From Rhodovibrio sodomensis (GTDB taxonomy: Bacteria; Pseudomonadota; Alphaproteobacteria; Kiloniellales; Rhodovibrionaceae), in NCBI RefSeq assembly GCF_016583645.1, contig NZ_NRRL01000018.1:1-59998 (forward strand): 59,998 bases of DNA. Reading direction: 5' to 3'. Position 1 is the first letter of the stretch; each line of letters begins with the position of its first letter. The translations under genes were made by a program, and so were the position numbers. Below are positions 1 through 7,584 of this stretch, piece by piece. The notes beneath the pieces were generated by a model, which saw nothing but the letters and a program-made list of their open reading frames with translations, was not told the origin of the DNA and made no database searches.

Positions 1-2
1 AG

Positions 3-341
3 GTGAACTTCCGCAACGACGGGAGCCACGAGGGTAATCAGTACTTCTACCTCAAGGCCACCAACCTGTCCGGCAACGCCACGATGGGGCGCAGCCGCGG
101 ATCCACCTACATCCTGAACGACGATCCGCAACCCGTTGGTTGCCCAACGCGCACCGTATCCTGGGGTAGCCGGTGTTCCGGCACCGCCGCTGCATGCGGA
201 CACGGTTGCGAGCGGTGGGTCAGCGGCACCCACATTAGTGCATCAGCCCGCATAAGGGGTAGCGCCACTGCCACATGCTCCAATGGCTCATGGCAGTTGA
301 GCTACACTTGGTGCTCCGTGAACACCGGCGGCGCCAACTAA
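3..341 (+). CDS. C-terminal part of a Cys/Trp-rich surface-type protein (5' end outside window)
   Basis: The frame is open from the window edge, so the GTG at position 3 is probably internal and the true start lies upstream. The last 60 or so residues carry evenly spaced Cys, Gly and Trp (SWGSRCSG, then GSATATCSNGSW, then YTWCS). This pattern looks like small disulphide-stabilised C-terminal modules of secreted, tail-fibre or minor-pilin proteins; that likeness is from memory and weak. The stop is followed by ruvB running in the opposite direction, so the two genes converge. Function is not assigned. Confidence 0.55.
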   Translation: MNFRNDGSHEGNQYFYLKATNLSGNATMGRSRGSTYILNDDPQPVGCPTRTVSWGSRCSGTAAACGHGCERWVSGTHISASARIRGSATATCSNGSWQLSYTWCSVNTGGAN

Positions 342-388
342 CCGGCCCCCAAAGACCCTGATGCTGGAGATCCTCTCATGGACCCCGG

Positions 389-1438
389 TCAAAGGTCGGT
401 GCCGGAGCCTCTTGCCAGAGCCGCCCTGCCCTGTTCGGTCAGAGCTCGGCCGCGCGGGCCCCGGTCGATGAAGCCGCGGGACAGCAGGAACGGCTCGACA
501 GAAGCTTCCAGCGTTTCCCGGTCCTCGCTCAGCGCAGCCCCGAGTGTTTCGACCCCGACGGGCCCACCGCCGAAGTGCGATGCGATCGTGCTCAGGTAAC
601 GCCTGTCCAGGGAATCCAGTCCGAACGCGTCAACGCCCACCAGTGTCAGTCCGGCATCCACCACGGTATCGTCCAGGGCTGGGGCACGCTCGTCCTGCAT
701 GACGTCCCTCACCCGCCTCAGGAGGCGCTTCGCGATCCTGGGCGTTCCCCTGGCGCGCCGGGCGATGTTGGCGAGAGCTCCGTTCGTGCACTGCAGTTCC
801 ATGATCCGGGCGTCCCGCGCGAGTACCTGCTCTAGCTCCTCGGGCGCGTAGTAGTCGAGTCGGATGGTGAGGCCGAAGCGATCCCGGAATGGACCCGCGA
901 GGGCGCCCTGGCGTGTGGTGGCGCCCACCAGGGTGAACGGTGGGACATCTAGGCTGACGGACTTTGCGCTCGCCCCCTCCCCGACGACAATGTCGACCCG
1001 GTAGTCCTCCATCGCCGTGTAGAGCATCTCGGCCGCCTGCTTGCCCAGACGATGGATCTCGTCGACGAACAGGACGCTCCAGGGCTCCAGCGAAAACAGC
1101 ACCGCAGCGAGGTCGCCCGGCTTTGTCATCGCCGGCGCGCTCGTCGAGACGAAGCCATAGCCCATCTCGTTCGCGATCACGTTGGCCAGAGTCGTCTTGC
1201 CGAGACCGGGCGGCCCGCTCAAGAGAATGTGGTCGACGGGCTCGCCCCGCTCCTTTGCGGCGCGCAGCGAGATCTCCAGGATCCGCTTACTGGCGCTCTG
1301 TCCGATGAAGTCGGCGAGCATCTGCGGACGGTTGGTGTTCGCCGACAGACCCCCGGCCTGAACGATCGCTTCCTCATCGACGCTTGGGTCGAAATTCGGG
1401 TCGACGATCTCGCTGCGGTCTTTCGTCTGCTGGATCAT
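389..1438 (-). CDS. ruvB: Holliday junction branch migration ATPase RuvB
   Basis: AAA+ motor of the RuvAB complex that drives branch migration at four-way junctions. The 349-residue protein has the family layout: a RPQMLADFIGQ entry motif near residue 38, Walker A GPPGLGKTT at about 75-83, Walker B VLFVDEIHR, sensor I GATTR, then the small AAA lid and a C-terminal winged helix (FLLSRGFIDRGPRGRALT). Length is usual for RuvB. A TTG six bases upstream (1444) is also in frame; ATG 1438 is preferred because a GAGG/TAGG sequence precedes it. No ruvA or ruvC is nearby, so this is probably an accessory copy on a plasmid that also carries a RusA-type resolvase (34642-35187). Confidence 0.93.
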   Translation of the reverse strand: MIQQTKDRSEIVDPNFDPSVDEEAIVQAGGLSANTNRPQMLADFIGQSASKRILEISLRAAKERGEPVDHILLSGPPGLGKTTLANVIANEMGYGFVSTSAPAMTKPGDLAAVLFSLEPWSVLFVDEIHRLGKQAAEMLYTAMEDYRVDIVVGEGASAKSVSLDVPPFTLVGATTRQGALAGPFRDRFGLTIRLDYYAPEELEQVLARDARIMELQCTNGALANIARRARGTPRIAKRLLRRVRDVMQDERAPALDDTVVDAGLTLVGVDAFGLDSLDRRYLSTIASHFGGGPVGVETLGAALSEDRETLEASVEPFLLSRGFIDRGPRGRALTEQGRAALARGSGTDL

Positions 1439-1564
1439 CCTCAACCTATCTGCTTTGGGGCACCTTCTGGGAAGATGGGAGCCGTTTCAGAATCCGGCAG
1501 GACAACATTGTGAGGTCGACCCCATATCCGTCCTGCATCCACGCACCCCAGGAGACCCGGACGC

Positions 1565-1879
1565 ATGCTCACCCCCACTCACCCCGCCTATGACCTCGTG
1601 AAGGATGGCGCCGCCGCCACGCGCGAGATGGACGACTTCTACAACACGCACTGTGACGAGCTGACCCCCGAGCTCGAACAGCGGGCCTGGGAGAGAGAGA
1701 AGGCGGTTTTCGACGCGATCGACACCCTCCTGCACAGCATGCCAGCCCACACGCCGGAGGAACTGGCCCAGGGCATCGAGACCCTTTCCACGCCCCCTTC
1801 CGGCCGGCCTGAGTTCCTCCTTTTCGCCCATGCGATGCGCCGCGCAGTGGCCGGTCAGATGATCGGTCGCTTCCTTTGA
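1565..1879 (+). CDS. Small acidic helical protein, unknown function
   Basis: Predicted 104-residue soluble protein, rich in Glu, Asp and Ala, with long stretches compatible with alpha-helix (ELTPELEQRAWEREKAVFDAIDTLL and onward). An AGGAGA ribosome binding site lies about 10 bases before the ATG. It is divergent from ruvB and followed by a hairpin. I do not recognise a family. It could be a small plasmid accessory protein; coding is supported by ribosome-site quality and by strong codon-position bias (third positions mostly G/C). Confidence 0.6.
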   Translation: MLTPTHPAYDLVKDGAAATREMDDFYNTHCDELTPELEQRAWEREKAVFDAIDTLLHSMPAHTPEELAQGIETLSTPPSGRPEFLLFAHAMRRAVAGQMIGRFL

Positions 1880-2744
1880 ACCGGAACTAAACCCGGACTT
1901 TAGTATCCTTACGTAAGACGGCACTGGGCCGCCCTTTTGGCGGCCAGACGCCGCCCTCATGGTCCCTCTCAAGGGCGTTTCGGCTGCAGGGGCCGCTGCA
2001 ACCGCCGGCGCACCCTTTGCCCCTTTGCCTGGCCCGCGCGACAGGTTTAGCCCTGGCGAACGGGATCTCCGGCACCCTGGCAGCACACACCTAGCTTTTA
2101 TGTAAAGCAACGTTACGTCGGCTTTGCAAGCTTTGCTTTACCTAGAAGCTGGCGTGTCGGTCGCAGACACGCTCTCTTGCGGATGTGCGGTGTAAGCAGT
2201 AGTCTGCGTAGGCCCGCTGTCTGACGGCGTTGCGGAGCCCTCCAACGCTTTCGAACGCACGTCCAATGCCGCGGCCATCACACCTTACGCAAACGAGTCG
2301 CGCACGCTGGCTGACGTATGCACGAGCGCATCTCAAGATGGAAAAGGCACGCCATACAGAGAAGACTTCGACCGCACCGACGCTTCGGCGTCCACCGCAA
2401 GTGAGGTGCCCACGGCTGCGTGGTCAACTTTCCAGAACAGCAAAACTTCGACGGCTACGCCAACCACAGAGGTCTGCTAGCACGCCGTGGACCACGTGCC
2501 TACGGATCTCAACCAAAGCACCAAACCTTTGATGGCTTCGTCACATGCGGGACCGATCAAAGGGACGTCGCCAACCTCAGGCGCAGAGCGCAGGCGTTGT
2601 GACAATGTCAAGAAAGCGTGGTAACGTCCTGAAGGTACCGATTCTTATGCAGCGGAGCTGCATGAGAAAGCCGGGGGAGGCAGGAAAGCACCGCTTCGTC
2701 ACCTTTCCGCGCTTTACACCCTTCCCCAAAAGGAGGCTGTCTAA
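1880..2744. other. 865-bp non-coding stretch upstream of parA, possible partition/regulatory region
   Basis: No convincing gene is seen; short open frames here lack ribosome sites and plausible composition. Visible structure: the hairpin at 1927-1945; GTAAAGCAA (2102-2110) inverted against TTGCTTTAC (2133-2141) with GCTTTGC repeated between them; a loose dyad TTGTGACA/TGTCAA near 2597-2612; and two similar tracts, CAAAACTTCGACGGCTACG (2441-2459) and CCAAACCTTTGATGGCTTCG (2521-2540). Long non-coding tracts before parA genes of plasmids often hold the centromere and the parA operator; that role is inferred here. Confidence 0.35.
1927..1945 (+). terminator. GC-rich hairpin after the 1565-1879 gene
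   Basis: GGCCGCC (1927-1933) pairs with GGCGGCC (1939-1945) around a five-base CTTTT loop, about 50 bases after the stop. There is no T-run after the stem, so it is only a possible terminator. A similar GGCCGCC/GGCGGCC hairpin followed by CCCTCATG recurs at 10109-10131. Confidence 0.35.
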
Positions 2745-3536
2745 ATGGGAATCATGATACTCACCGCAGGGATCAAAGGCGGGACCGGCAAGACGACGAC
2801 CGCATACAACCTCGCGACCCTGCTGACGGAGAAAGACTTCGACGTTCTCCTGGTCGACACCGACAACCAGCGCAACCTGAACAGCTGGTCGGATATCCGG
2901 GAAGAAACACGCCGGAACCCTCAGCGACCGCTCGACAAGCTCAGGAAGCCGTTGCCACCGATGAACGTGGTGATGAAGAGCGGCAAGCGCATCCGGGAAT
3001 GGTTCACCCGGGAGGCCGAGAACCACGACGTCACGATCGTCGACGCCGGCGGCTACGATTCCACGGAGTTCCGCGAGGCTCTGCTGGCCACCGATATCTG
3101 GCTCGTCCCGTGCACCGTCGATGCCTTCACGATGCAAACCTTTGGAGACCTCGACGAACTCGTCGAAGGCGCGAACAGCTACCGGACGTACCCGCTGCGG
3201 GGCCTGGTCTTCGCCACCCACGGCGACACCGGCGATCTCTCCTATGACCGGGAGACACTGCGCATGTCGCTCGAAGCGGAGGGGATGACCGAGAACTTCG
3301 TCGTGCTGAATACCGTCGTCCGGCATCGCAAGATCTTCAAGAAATGCGCGGACAACGGCGTCGGCGTGAACGAGTGGCCGCGTTACAGCGAGGCCGAACG
3401 CAAGACCCTGACCGAGATGTACAGCTTGCTCCAAGAAGCTTTGAACTATCTGCCAGCTCATCTGCGGGATTACGGCGAAAGCGATTCGACCGAGCAGGAC
3501 CCCGAACACGCGCCCATGGCAGCTGAAGCCCGCTGA
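2745..3536 (+). CDS. parA: ParA-family partition ATPase
   Basis: Walker-type partition ATPase that binds DNA and, with a centromere-binding partner, moves plasmid copies apart. The 263-residue protein starts with a deviant Walker A box KGGTGKTT (residues 11-18), then LLVDTDNQRNLNSW (A' region) and TIVDAGGYDS (Walker B). The short N-terminus without a helix-turn-helix is typical of type Ib ParA proteins, which are usually paired with small ribbon-helix-helix partners, as here. AAAAGGAGG lies just before the ATG. It is followed 17 bp later by the ribbon-helix-helix gene, forming a two-gene operon. The long non-coding region upstream may hold the centromere. Confidence 0.9.
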   Translation: MGIMILTAGIKGGTGKTTTAYNLATLLTEKDFDVLLVDTDNQRNLNSWSDIREETRRNPQRPLDKLRKPLPPMNVVMKSGKRIREWFTREAENHDVTIVDAGGYDSTEFREALLATDIWLVPCTVDAFTMQTFGDLDELVEGANSYRTYPLRGLVFATHGDTGDLSYDRETLRMSLEAEGMTENFVVLNTVVRHRKIFKKCADNGVGVNEWPRYSEAERKTLTEMYSLLQEALNYLPAHLRDYGESDSTEQDPEHAPMAAEAR

Positions 3537-3553
3537 TCCCACGGAGACACACC

Positions 3554-4072
3554 ATGTCAAACGCCAAATCGATCCCGATCACCCCGAGGCGGAAGAAGAA
3601 CTTCAAAGACGACCCTGGTGCCGACGACTTCGTCTCCGGCGGCATGTCACGGCCGTCCGACACCCGTCCCGGCGAAACCGATCGCGCTGACACAGCACCC
3701 CATGCCAGATCAACGTCTGCCGGGGCAGGGGAGGAGGCGCCCAGCTATCCCCGCGCCGTCGCGGAGGCCCCAGAAGCCGCGCCGGATACCGCGGCTCCCC
3801 AACACTCCGCGCAAATACCTCCGGTCGGGCCGAAGGGCAAGAAGACCACCGACCCGCTCGGCAATCCCTGGCCCTGGTTCACCGAAAGCGTCAGCAAAGA
3901 CCGGGAGAAAATCGTCAACTTCCGGTTTCCGGAAACGCTCGACGCTCAGCTCACCGTCGCCGCGAAGCGCGTCGGCATGAGCAAGAAGGAACTCGCAGCC
4001 AAAGCCGTTGAAGACTACGTCCGCCGGATCTTCGATAGCGAAGGTATCGCCTATGATCGCGACGACATGTAA
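3554..4072 (+). CDS. Ribbon-helix-helix centromere-binding protein, partner of ParA
   Basis: 172 residues in two parts. Residues 1 to about 110 are Pro/Ala/Ser/Asp-rich and probably disordered. The C-terminal 50 residues contain a ribbon-helix-helix: a beta strand (KIVNFRFP), a helix (ETLDAQLTVAAKRVG), a turn and a second helix (SKKELAAKAVEDYVRRIF). Flexible tails attached to a ribbon-helix-helix are known in ParG/Omega-type partition factors, where the tail stimulates the ATPase; here the tail is N-terminal. Position just downstream of parA supports a partition and autoregulation role. It has no resemblance to the large ParB/Spo0J type. Confidence 0.75.
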   Translation: MSNAKSIPITPRRKKNFKDDPGADDFVSGGMSRPSDTRPGETDRADTAPHARSTSAGAGEEAPSYPRAVAEAPEAAPDTAAPQHSAQIPPVGPKGKKTTDPLGNPWPWFTESVSKDREKIVNFRFPETLDAQLTVAAKRVGMSKKELAAKAVEDYVRRIFDSEGIAYDRDDM

Positions 4073-4138
4073 AGCTGGGGAAGCGGTGAACGTCCCGTAA
4101 GCCCGGACGGCCCCGAAAATGCCTCCATCCGCCCGCAG

Positions 4139-5020
4139 TCAGCGCGGCAGGAACACCAAGACCGCGTTCCTGTGCAACCGGAAGGTCGCGGGCGTGCGTC
4201 CGATGATCTCGCCGTCGGCGTTGATGCGCTTCGGCTTGCCAGGCGTGTCCAGCGCGATTTCGCGACCACGTAGGTTGGTCACGCTCCGCCAGCCATCGTG
4301 CGTGCCGCGTAAGAACGCCGGCAGCAGCAGGATCATCCGCCAGAAGGGCAGGGGCTCCAGGCTGTAGAGATCGAGGTTGCCGTCATCGATGCAGGCGTTC
4401 CGGTGAATTCGGACGCCGCCGCCATGACGCACGCCGTTGCCAACCGTCACCTGGATCGAGCGCAGCACCACTTCCTGCTCGTCGTCGACCCTGACCCGGG
4501 CGCGGAAGGTGCGCCGCGTGCGAGCCACGGCCCAAAGCGCGAACAGGTAGCTCAGCGGGCCGTAACGCTTCGAGCTTTTCGCCAGCCTCTCGGCGACGTC
4601 GACACTCAACCCGACGCTCGCCGCGTTGAAGAAGTAGTGCGTCCCGACCGATCCGACGTCGATGTCCTCCACACGCCCCGTATGAGCCAACCGGGCCGCA
4701 GCGATCGGCTCCAACGGCACGTTCAGGGTCCGGGCCAGGTCGTTCGCGGTGCCGAGCGGGATCACGGCCATCGGCAGGCCAGTCTGCATCAGGGCCGAGG
4801 TCGCTGTGCTCAGCGTCCCGTCACCGCCGCCGATCGCCACGACATCGATCCGGTCGCTCATCTCCACGATCCGGATCGGGATGTCAGTCGGGTTGTCGAC
4901 GATCTCAACCTCGACACGCTTTCCGCCGCCCAGCGCATCGACGATCGCGTCAAGCCGATCGCCCAGACGCTCGGCCTTGCCGCGGGACAGTATGAAGAGA
5001 ATGCGGGACGGCCTGCTCAT
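4139..5020 (-). CDS. Diacylglycerol kinase-like lipid kinase (YegS/DagK family)
   Basis: 293-residue soluble lipid kinase of the diacylglycerol kinase catalytic family, which phosphorylates diacylglycerol, ceramide or a related lipid at the membrane surface. The nucleotide-binding loop GGGDGT is at residues 64-69, followed by LPMAVIPLGTANDLART, the family's second signature. The C-terminal beta-domain includes VGNGVRHGGGVRIHRNACIDDGNLDLY, typical of the family, and ends with the INADGE motif. ATG 5020 is at the edge of a 169-bp divergent region shared with the XRE gene. The physiological substrate cannot be told from sequence. Confidence 0.9.
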   Translation of the reverse strand: MSRPSRILFILSRGKAERLGDRLDAIVDALGGGKRVEVEIVDNPTDIPIRIVEMSDRIDVVAIGGGDGTLSTATSALMQTGLPMAVIPLGTANDLARTLNVPLEPIAAARLAHTGRVEDIDVGSVGTHYFFNAASVGLSVDVAERLAKSSKRYGPLSYLFALWAVARTRRTFRARVRVDDEQEVVLRSIQVTVGNGVRHGGGVRIHRNACIDDGNLDLYSLEPLPFWRMILLLPAFLRGTHDGWRSVTNLRGREIALDTPGKPKRINADGEIIGRTPATFRLHRNAVLVFLPR

Positions 5021-5072
5021 ACGCCGAAGCTAGGACTGTCCGTGCTTCCCAAAAGTGAACACCCGCCTGCGC

Positions 5073-5166
5073 TTCCAGGACGCGTTCCCGCCGCTGGGAC
5101 TCTGCCCCTTGCATTCCCAGCAAGATTCCCAGCGGATTCCCACTGGGTTCCTATCGCGGTTCCCAG
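5073..5166 (+). repeat. Helically phased TTCCCAG repeat array upstream of the XRE gene
   Basis: TTCCCA-type hexamers begin at 5073 (TTCCAG), 5085 (TTCCCG), 5114, 5126, 5137, 5148 (TTCCTA) and 5160, with gaps of 11-12 bases inside the runs, close to one helical turn. Between 5085 and 5114 the element appears inverted (CTGGGA, 5094-5099). The array ends 24 bp before the ATG of the XRE regulator at 5190 and lies in the intergenic region shared with the lipid kinase gene. It is likely a multi-site operator or an iteron array for the adjacent helix-turn-helix protein; that link is inferred. Confidence 0.6.
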
Positions 5167-5189
5167 CCGATCTGTGGAGCATCGTCCCC

Positions 5190-5915
5190 ATGAGCGAAGA
5201 CGGCAGCACATACACCCGATCCGGCGTCGTCGCGCAGCGTCGCCGCGCCCTCAAGTGGACGCGGGCGACACTTGCGTCGAAGGCCCAGGTCGACCTCAAG
5301 ACGCTGCGTCGTATGGAAGAGGGAACCGGGAGAGTGCAGATGCGTAACGTCCACAAGGTCGCAACCGAGCTCGGCATACCAATGGCCGAGCTTCTCCCCG
5401 CGCAGACACCCGCCGCGGACGGAGAGGGGGCGAAGCTCGAGGTCCGCACAAGAACCGCGCATGAGCTCATCGAGCTATCGCTCGACGCCAACGGAAGCGA
5501 GGTGCGTCCCCTCTGCCAGACGGGGGATCGCGAGACCATTCAGAAGATGCGCCAGGTGCATCAGCTCGTCGCTCGCTACGTGACAGGGGAGGGGCCCTCC
5601 GACACCCAGGATCCCTTCGGCCGGATGGAGGACGAGGCGACCCTGCAGGAACTGCTCGATGATCTCGAGTCGTCCGGGTTCGGCGTCCTGGCCGGCGTTT
5701 ACCTGCACTGGACGTTTGTCCCGGATCATTACGAAGGGGCCGACCTTTCGCGCTACGAGGACACAAAAGTGCTCCTTCTGGCCTTCGATCACCGCTCCGA
5801 ACGATCCGGCCCGGCGCGCCAGCTTCTGCCCTACGACCCGGGCGACGTGCCCGGACCCACGGATCCGATCGCCGGCCCCGGGCACGAGGATGATGACGAC
5901 ACGGTGCCGTTCTGA
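5190..5915 (+). CDS. XRE-family helix-turn-helix regulator with extra C-terminal domain
   Basis: 241 residues. Residues 8-70 form a Cro/CI-type helix-turn-helix (GVVAQRRRALKWTRATLASKAQVDLKTLRRMEEG). The remaining 170 residues are acidic, with no recognised fold, and end in a DDDDTVPF tail. An open frame continues upstream to 5055, but that part runs through the TTCCCAG array, so ATG 5190 is taken as start. Its TGA overlaps the ATG of the prim-pol gene (TGATG), implying translational coupling. The phased array upstream suggests autoregulation or a role in a replication locus. Confidence 0.75.
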   Translation: MSEDGSTYTRSGVVAQRRRALKWTRATLASKAQVDLKTLRRMEEGTGRVQMRNVHKVATELGIPMAELLPAQTPAADGEGAKLEVRTRTAHELIELSLDANGSEVRPLCQTGDRETIQKMRQVHQLVARYVTGEGPSDTQDPFGRMEDEATLQELLDDLESSGFGVLAGVYLHWTFVPDHYEGADLSRYEDTKVLLLAFDHRSERSGPARQLLPYDPGDVPGPTDPIAGPGHEDDDDTVPF

Positions 5916-6469
5916 TGACCCCGCTAGCCGGCGCCCGGACACTCGCGCGGTCCGGCGTTTTGGTCGGACCGGGGCACTTCAGACTTCCGGACGGCCGCTG
6001 CAGTTGCAAACGTCGCACCTGCCAGCGTCCGGGCCGCCACCCCAGGCATCTTGACGGGCATTTCGCGAAGACCGCGGACACCGCGGAACTGCGGCACATC
6101 TGGCAGCTGACGCCTTCATCTCCGCCTGTGGCGTGGCCGGGCGAGACCAGTGGAGTCTGGATCCTCGATAGCGACGACCCCGAGGCGCTCGACGCGCTCC
6201 TGAGACGTTTCGCGCTGGATATGGATCCGCCGACGGTCAGAACCGGCCGGGGTCACCACCTCTACTTCGAGTGGGATCCACGCCTACCCACTGGCGGCCT
6301 AGCCGACGCTCTCGGCCCCGGTCTCGACTACCGGGGGCCCGACAGCTACGTGATGGCGCCGCCGACCCGCCACACTGGCGGCACCCATTACACCTGGCAG
6401 ATCCCGCCGGCGCGCGGCGGCTTCCCACGCGCCCCGGAAGAACTGATCCAAGCGGTGATCTCGCCATGA
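5915..6469 (+). CDS. Stand-alone bifunctional primase/polymerase (prim-pol) domain protein
   Basis: 184 residues matching the N-terminal prim-pol domain that starts many plasmid and phage replication proteins. Visible motifs: a Cys-rich entry with a PGRHP segment (CSCKRRTCQRPGRHP), the acidic pair in WILDSDDPEALDALL that corresponds to the catalytic DxD strand, TGRGHHLYFEW, and LDYRGPDSYVMAPPTRHTGG. In most relatives this domain is fused to a helicase; here the protein stops just after it. It is coupled to the XRE gene upstream and to a 37-codon frame downstream by a 4-bp ATGA overlap. It may prime replication or repair; whether it is active alone is unknown. Confidence 0.8.
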   Translation: MTPLAGARTLARSGVLVGPGHFRLPDGRCSCKRRTCQRPGRHPRHLDGHFAKTADTAELRHIWQLTPSSPPVAWPGETSGVWILDSDDPEALDALLRRFALDMDPPTVRTGRGHHLYFEWDPRLPTGGLADALGPGLDYRGPDSYVMAPPTRHTGGTHYTWQIPPARGGFPRAPEELIQAVISP

Positions 6470-6579
6470 CCGCCTGGACGCCGCGGCTGGCCGGGATTTT
6501 CCTCATCGAGATGCTGGTCGAGGCCGCCGCAGGTCACCTTGGCGCTTCCGGCATGCTCGACGAGGCCATCATCGGGTGA
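6466..6579 (+). CDS. Possible 37-residue peptide coupled to the prim-pol gene
   Basis: The ATG overlaps the prim-pol stop in an ATGA arrangement. The predicted peptide is hydrophobic in the middle (AGIFLIEMLVEAAAGHLGASG) and might be a membrane or interaction helix. No homology is recognised. The overlap is the only positive evidence. Confidence 0.3.
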   Translation: MTAWTPRLAGIFLIEMLVEAAAGHLGASGMLDEAIIG

Positions 6580-6690
6580 CTCGTCGCCGTCGCTTTTGAA
6601 ATTGGCGCCAAACAGCGCGCCTCGCCTGGCTACCCGACATCACCGACTCTGCCCCACCCGGTTTCGCGCCACCACCGCTGACGCCCGTCC

Positions 6691-7584
6691 TCACGCCGCG
6701 CGCGGCTGACGTGGCCGCCCGCGAAACACCTCCCGCTCGTGCCAGCGGATATGCGTCTCGGCAGGGCAGTCCTCAGCTCGCACCGGCCCCCGCAACGGTT
6801 CCCCGTGGAGACCCAGGAGATCGTCCGCCGCCTTGGAGCGGCCATGGACCCGGTCGGAGATCAGGATCCGTCGATCCGGTGCGATCCCCCATGCACCCAG
6901 GTCGAACAGCTTGTGGTGCAGAACGCAGAGCGCCAGGCCGTTGCTGATCTCCGGGGGGCCGTCCGCCTGCACCCAGCGGATGTGCGCGCCCTCGAGCCCG
7001 ATCACGTCCCGGCCGATCGCGATGTCGAAGTCGCAGACGGCGCAGCGGTACTCGTACGCCGCCAGCACGTTCTCGCGGAACGCCGGATCCCGCCGACGCC
7101 GGCGCGCCAGAACCCAGTCCGGCGCAATCACGTTGAGACCGACCGCCCTCAGCACATCTTCTTGGATGCTGTCGGGGAAGTGCGCATCGACCAACTCGTG
7201 CGCGGTCGCCCCCACGAGGTCAGGCTGGCTGTGTAGTAGATCGATCACCTCGGGCGCCAGGCTGGCGACCACGTTATGGCGCATGAGATCGGTCTTCCGC
7301 GGCTCGCCCCGCCGCGGCTTTAGTTCATCGGGTACGCCGTTATGCCAGAGGGTGCGTTCCAGATAGGTGTAGGGATAGATCGGCGTCGTGGGATTTGGCG
7401 GGCCGAAGTCCCGCAGCAGGATGCGCAAGCCCTCGAAAACCTGGGGGAAGGGCAGGGCGGTCTGCCCGGCCTGAAAGCGTCCGAGCGCATACAAGAGCAG
7501 AAGCGGCTTGTGCGGCGCGCGCTGGCCGCCCTGCTGCCAGACCCGCAGCCCACGAACGGCGCCCAGGAACTCCTGCGGGGTCAC
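6691..7584 (-). CDS. HNH restriction endonuclease of the phosphorothioated-DNA-binding (type IV) kind
   Basis: 297 residues. The N-terminal half resembles the sulfur-binding domain of type IV enzymes that cut phosphorothioate-modified DNA (RAPHKPLLLLYALGRFQAG, then LLRDFGPP and YPYTYLERTLWH). The C-terminal half is an HNH nuclease: CAVCDFDIAI supplies two Cys, LEGAHIRW the first His, ISNGLALCVLHHKLFD the Asn, Cys and His. It starts with GTG, overlapping the stop of the upstream gene (GTGA), with GGAGG just before. No dnd/ssp modification genes are in the window, so the enzyme would act against incoming modified DNA. Family assignment is from the motif pattern. Confidence 0.85.
   Translation of the reverse strand: MTPQEFLGAVRGLRVWQQGGQRAPHKPLLLLYALGRFQAGQTALPFPQVFEGLRILLRDFGPPNPTTPIYPYTYLERTLWHNGVPDELKPRRGEPRKTDLMRHNVVASLAPEVIDLLHSQPDLVGATAHELVDAHFPDSIQEDVLRAVGLNVIAPDWVLARRRRRDPAFRENVLAAYEYRCAVCDFDIAIGRDVIGLEGAHIRWVQADGPPEISNGLALCVLHHKLFDLGAWGIAPDRRILISDRVHGRSKAADDLLGLHGEPLRGPVRAEDCPAETHIRWHEREVFRGRPRQPRAA

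Noticed and set aside
2420..2602. 60-codon frame with repeated QNFDGYA/QTFDGFV segments
   Set aside because: The similarity comes from two related DNA tracts; there is no good ribosome site, and the region is more likely regulatory or centromeric.
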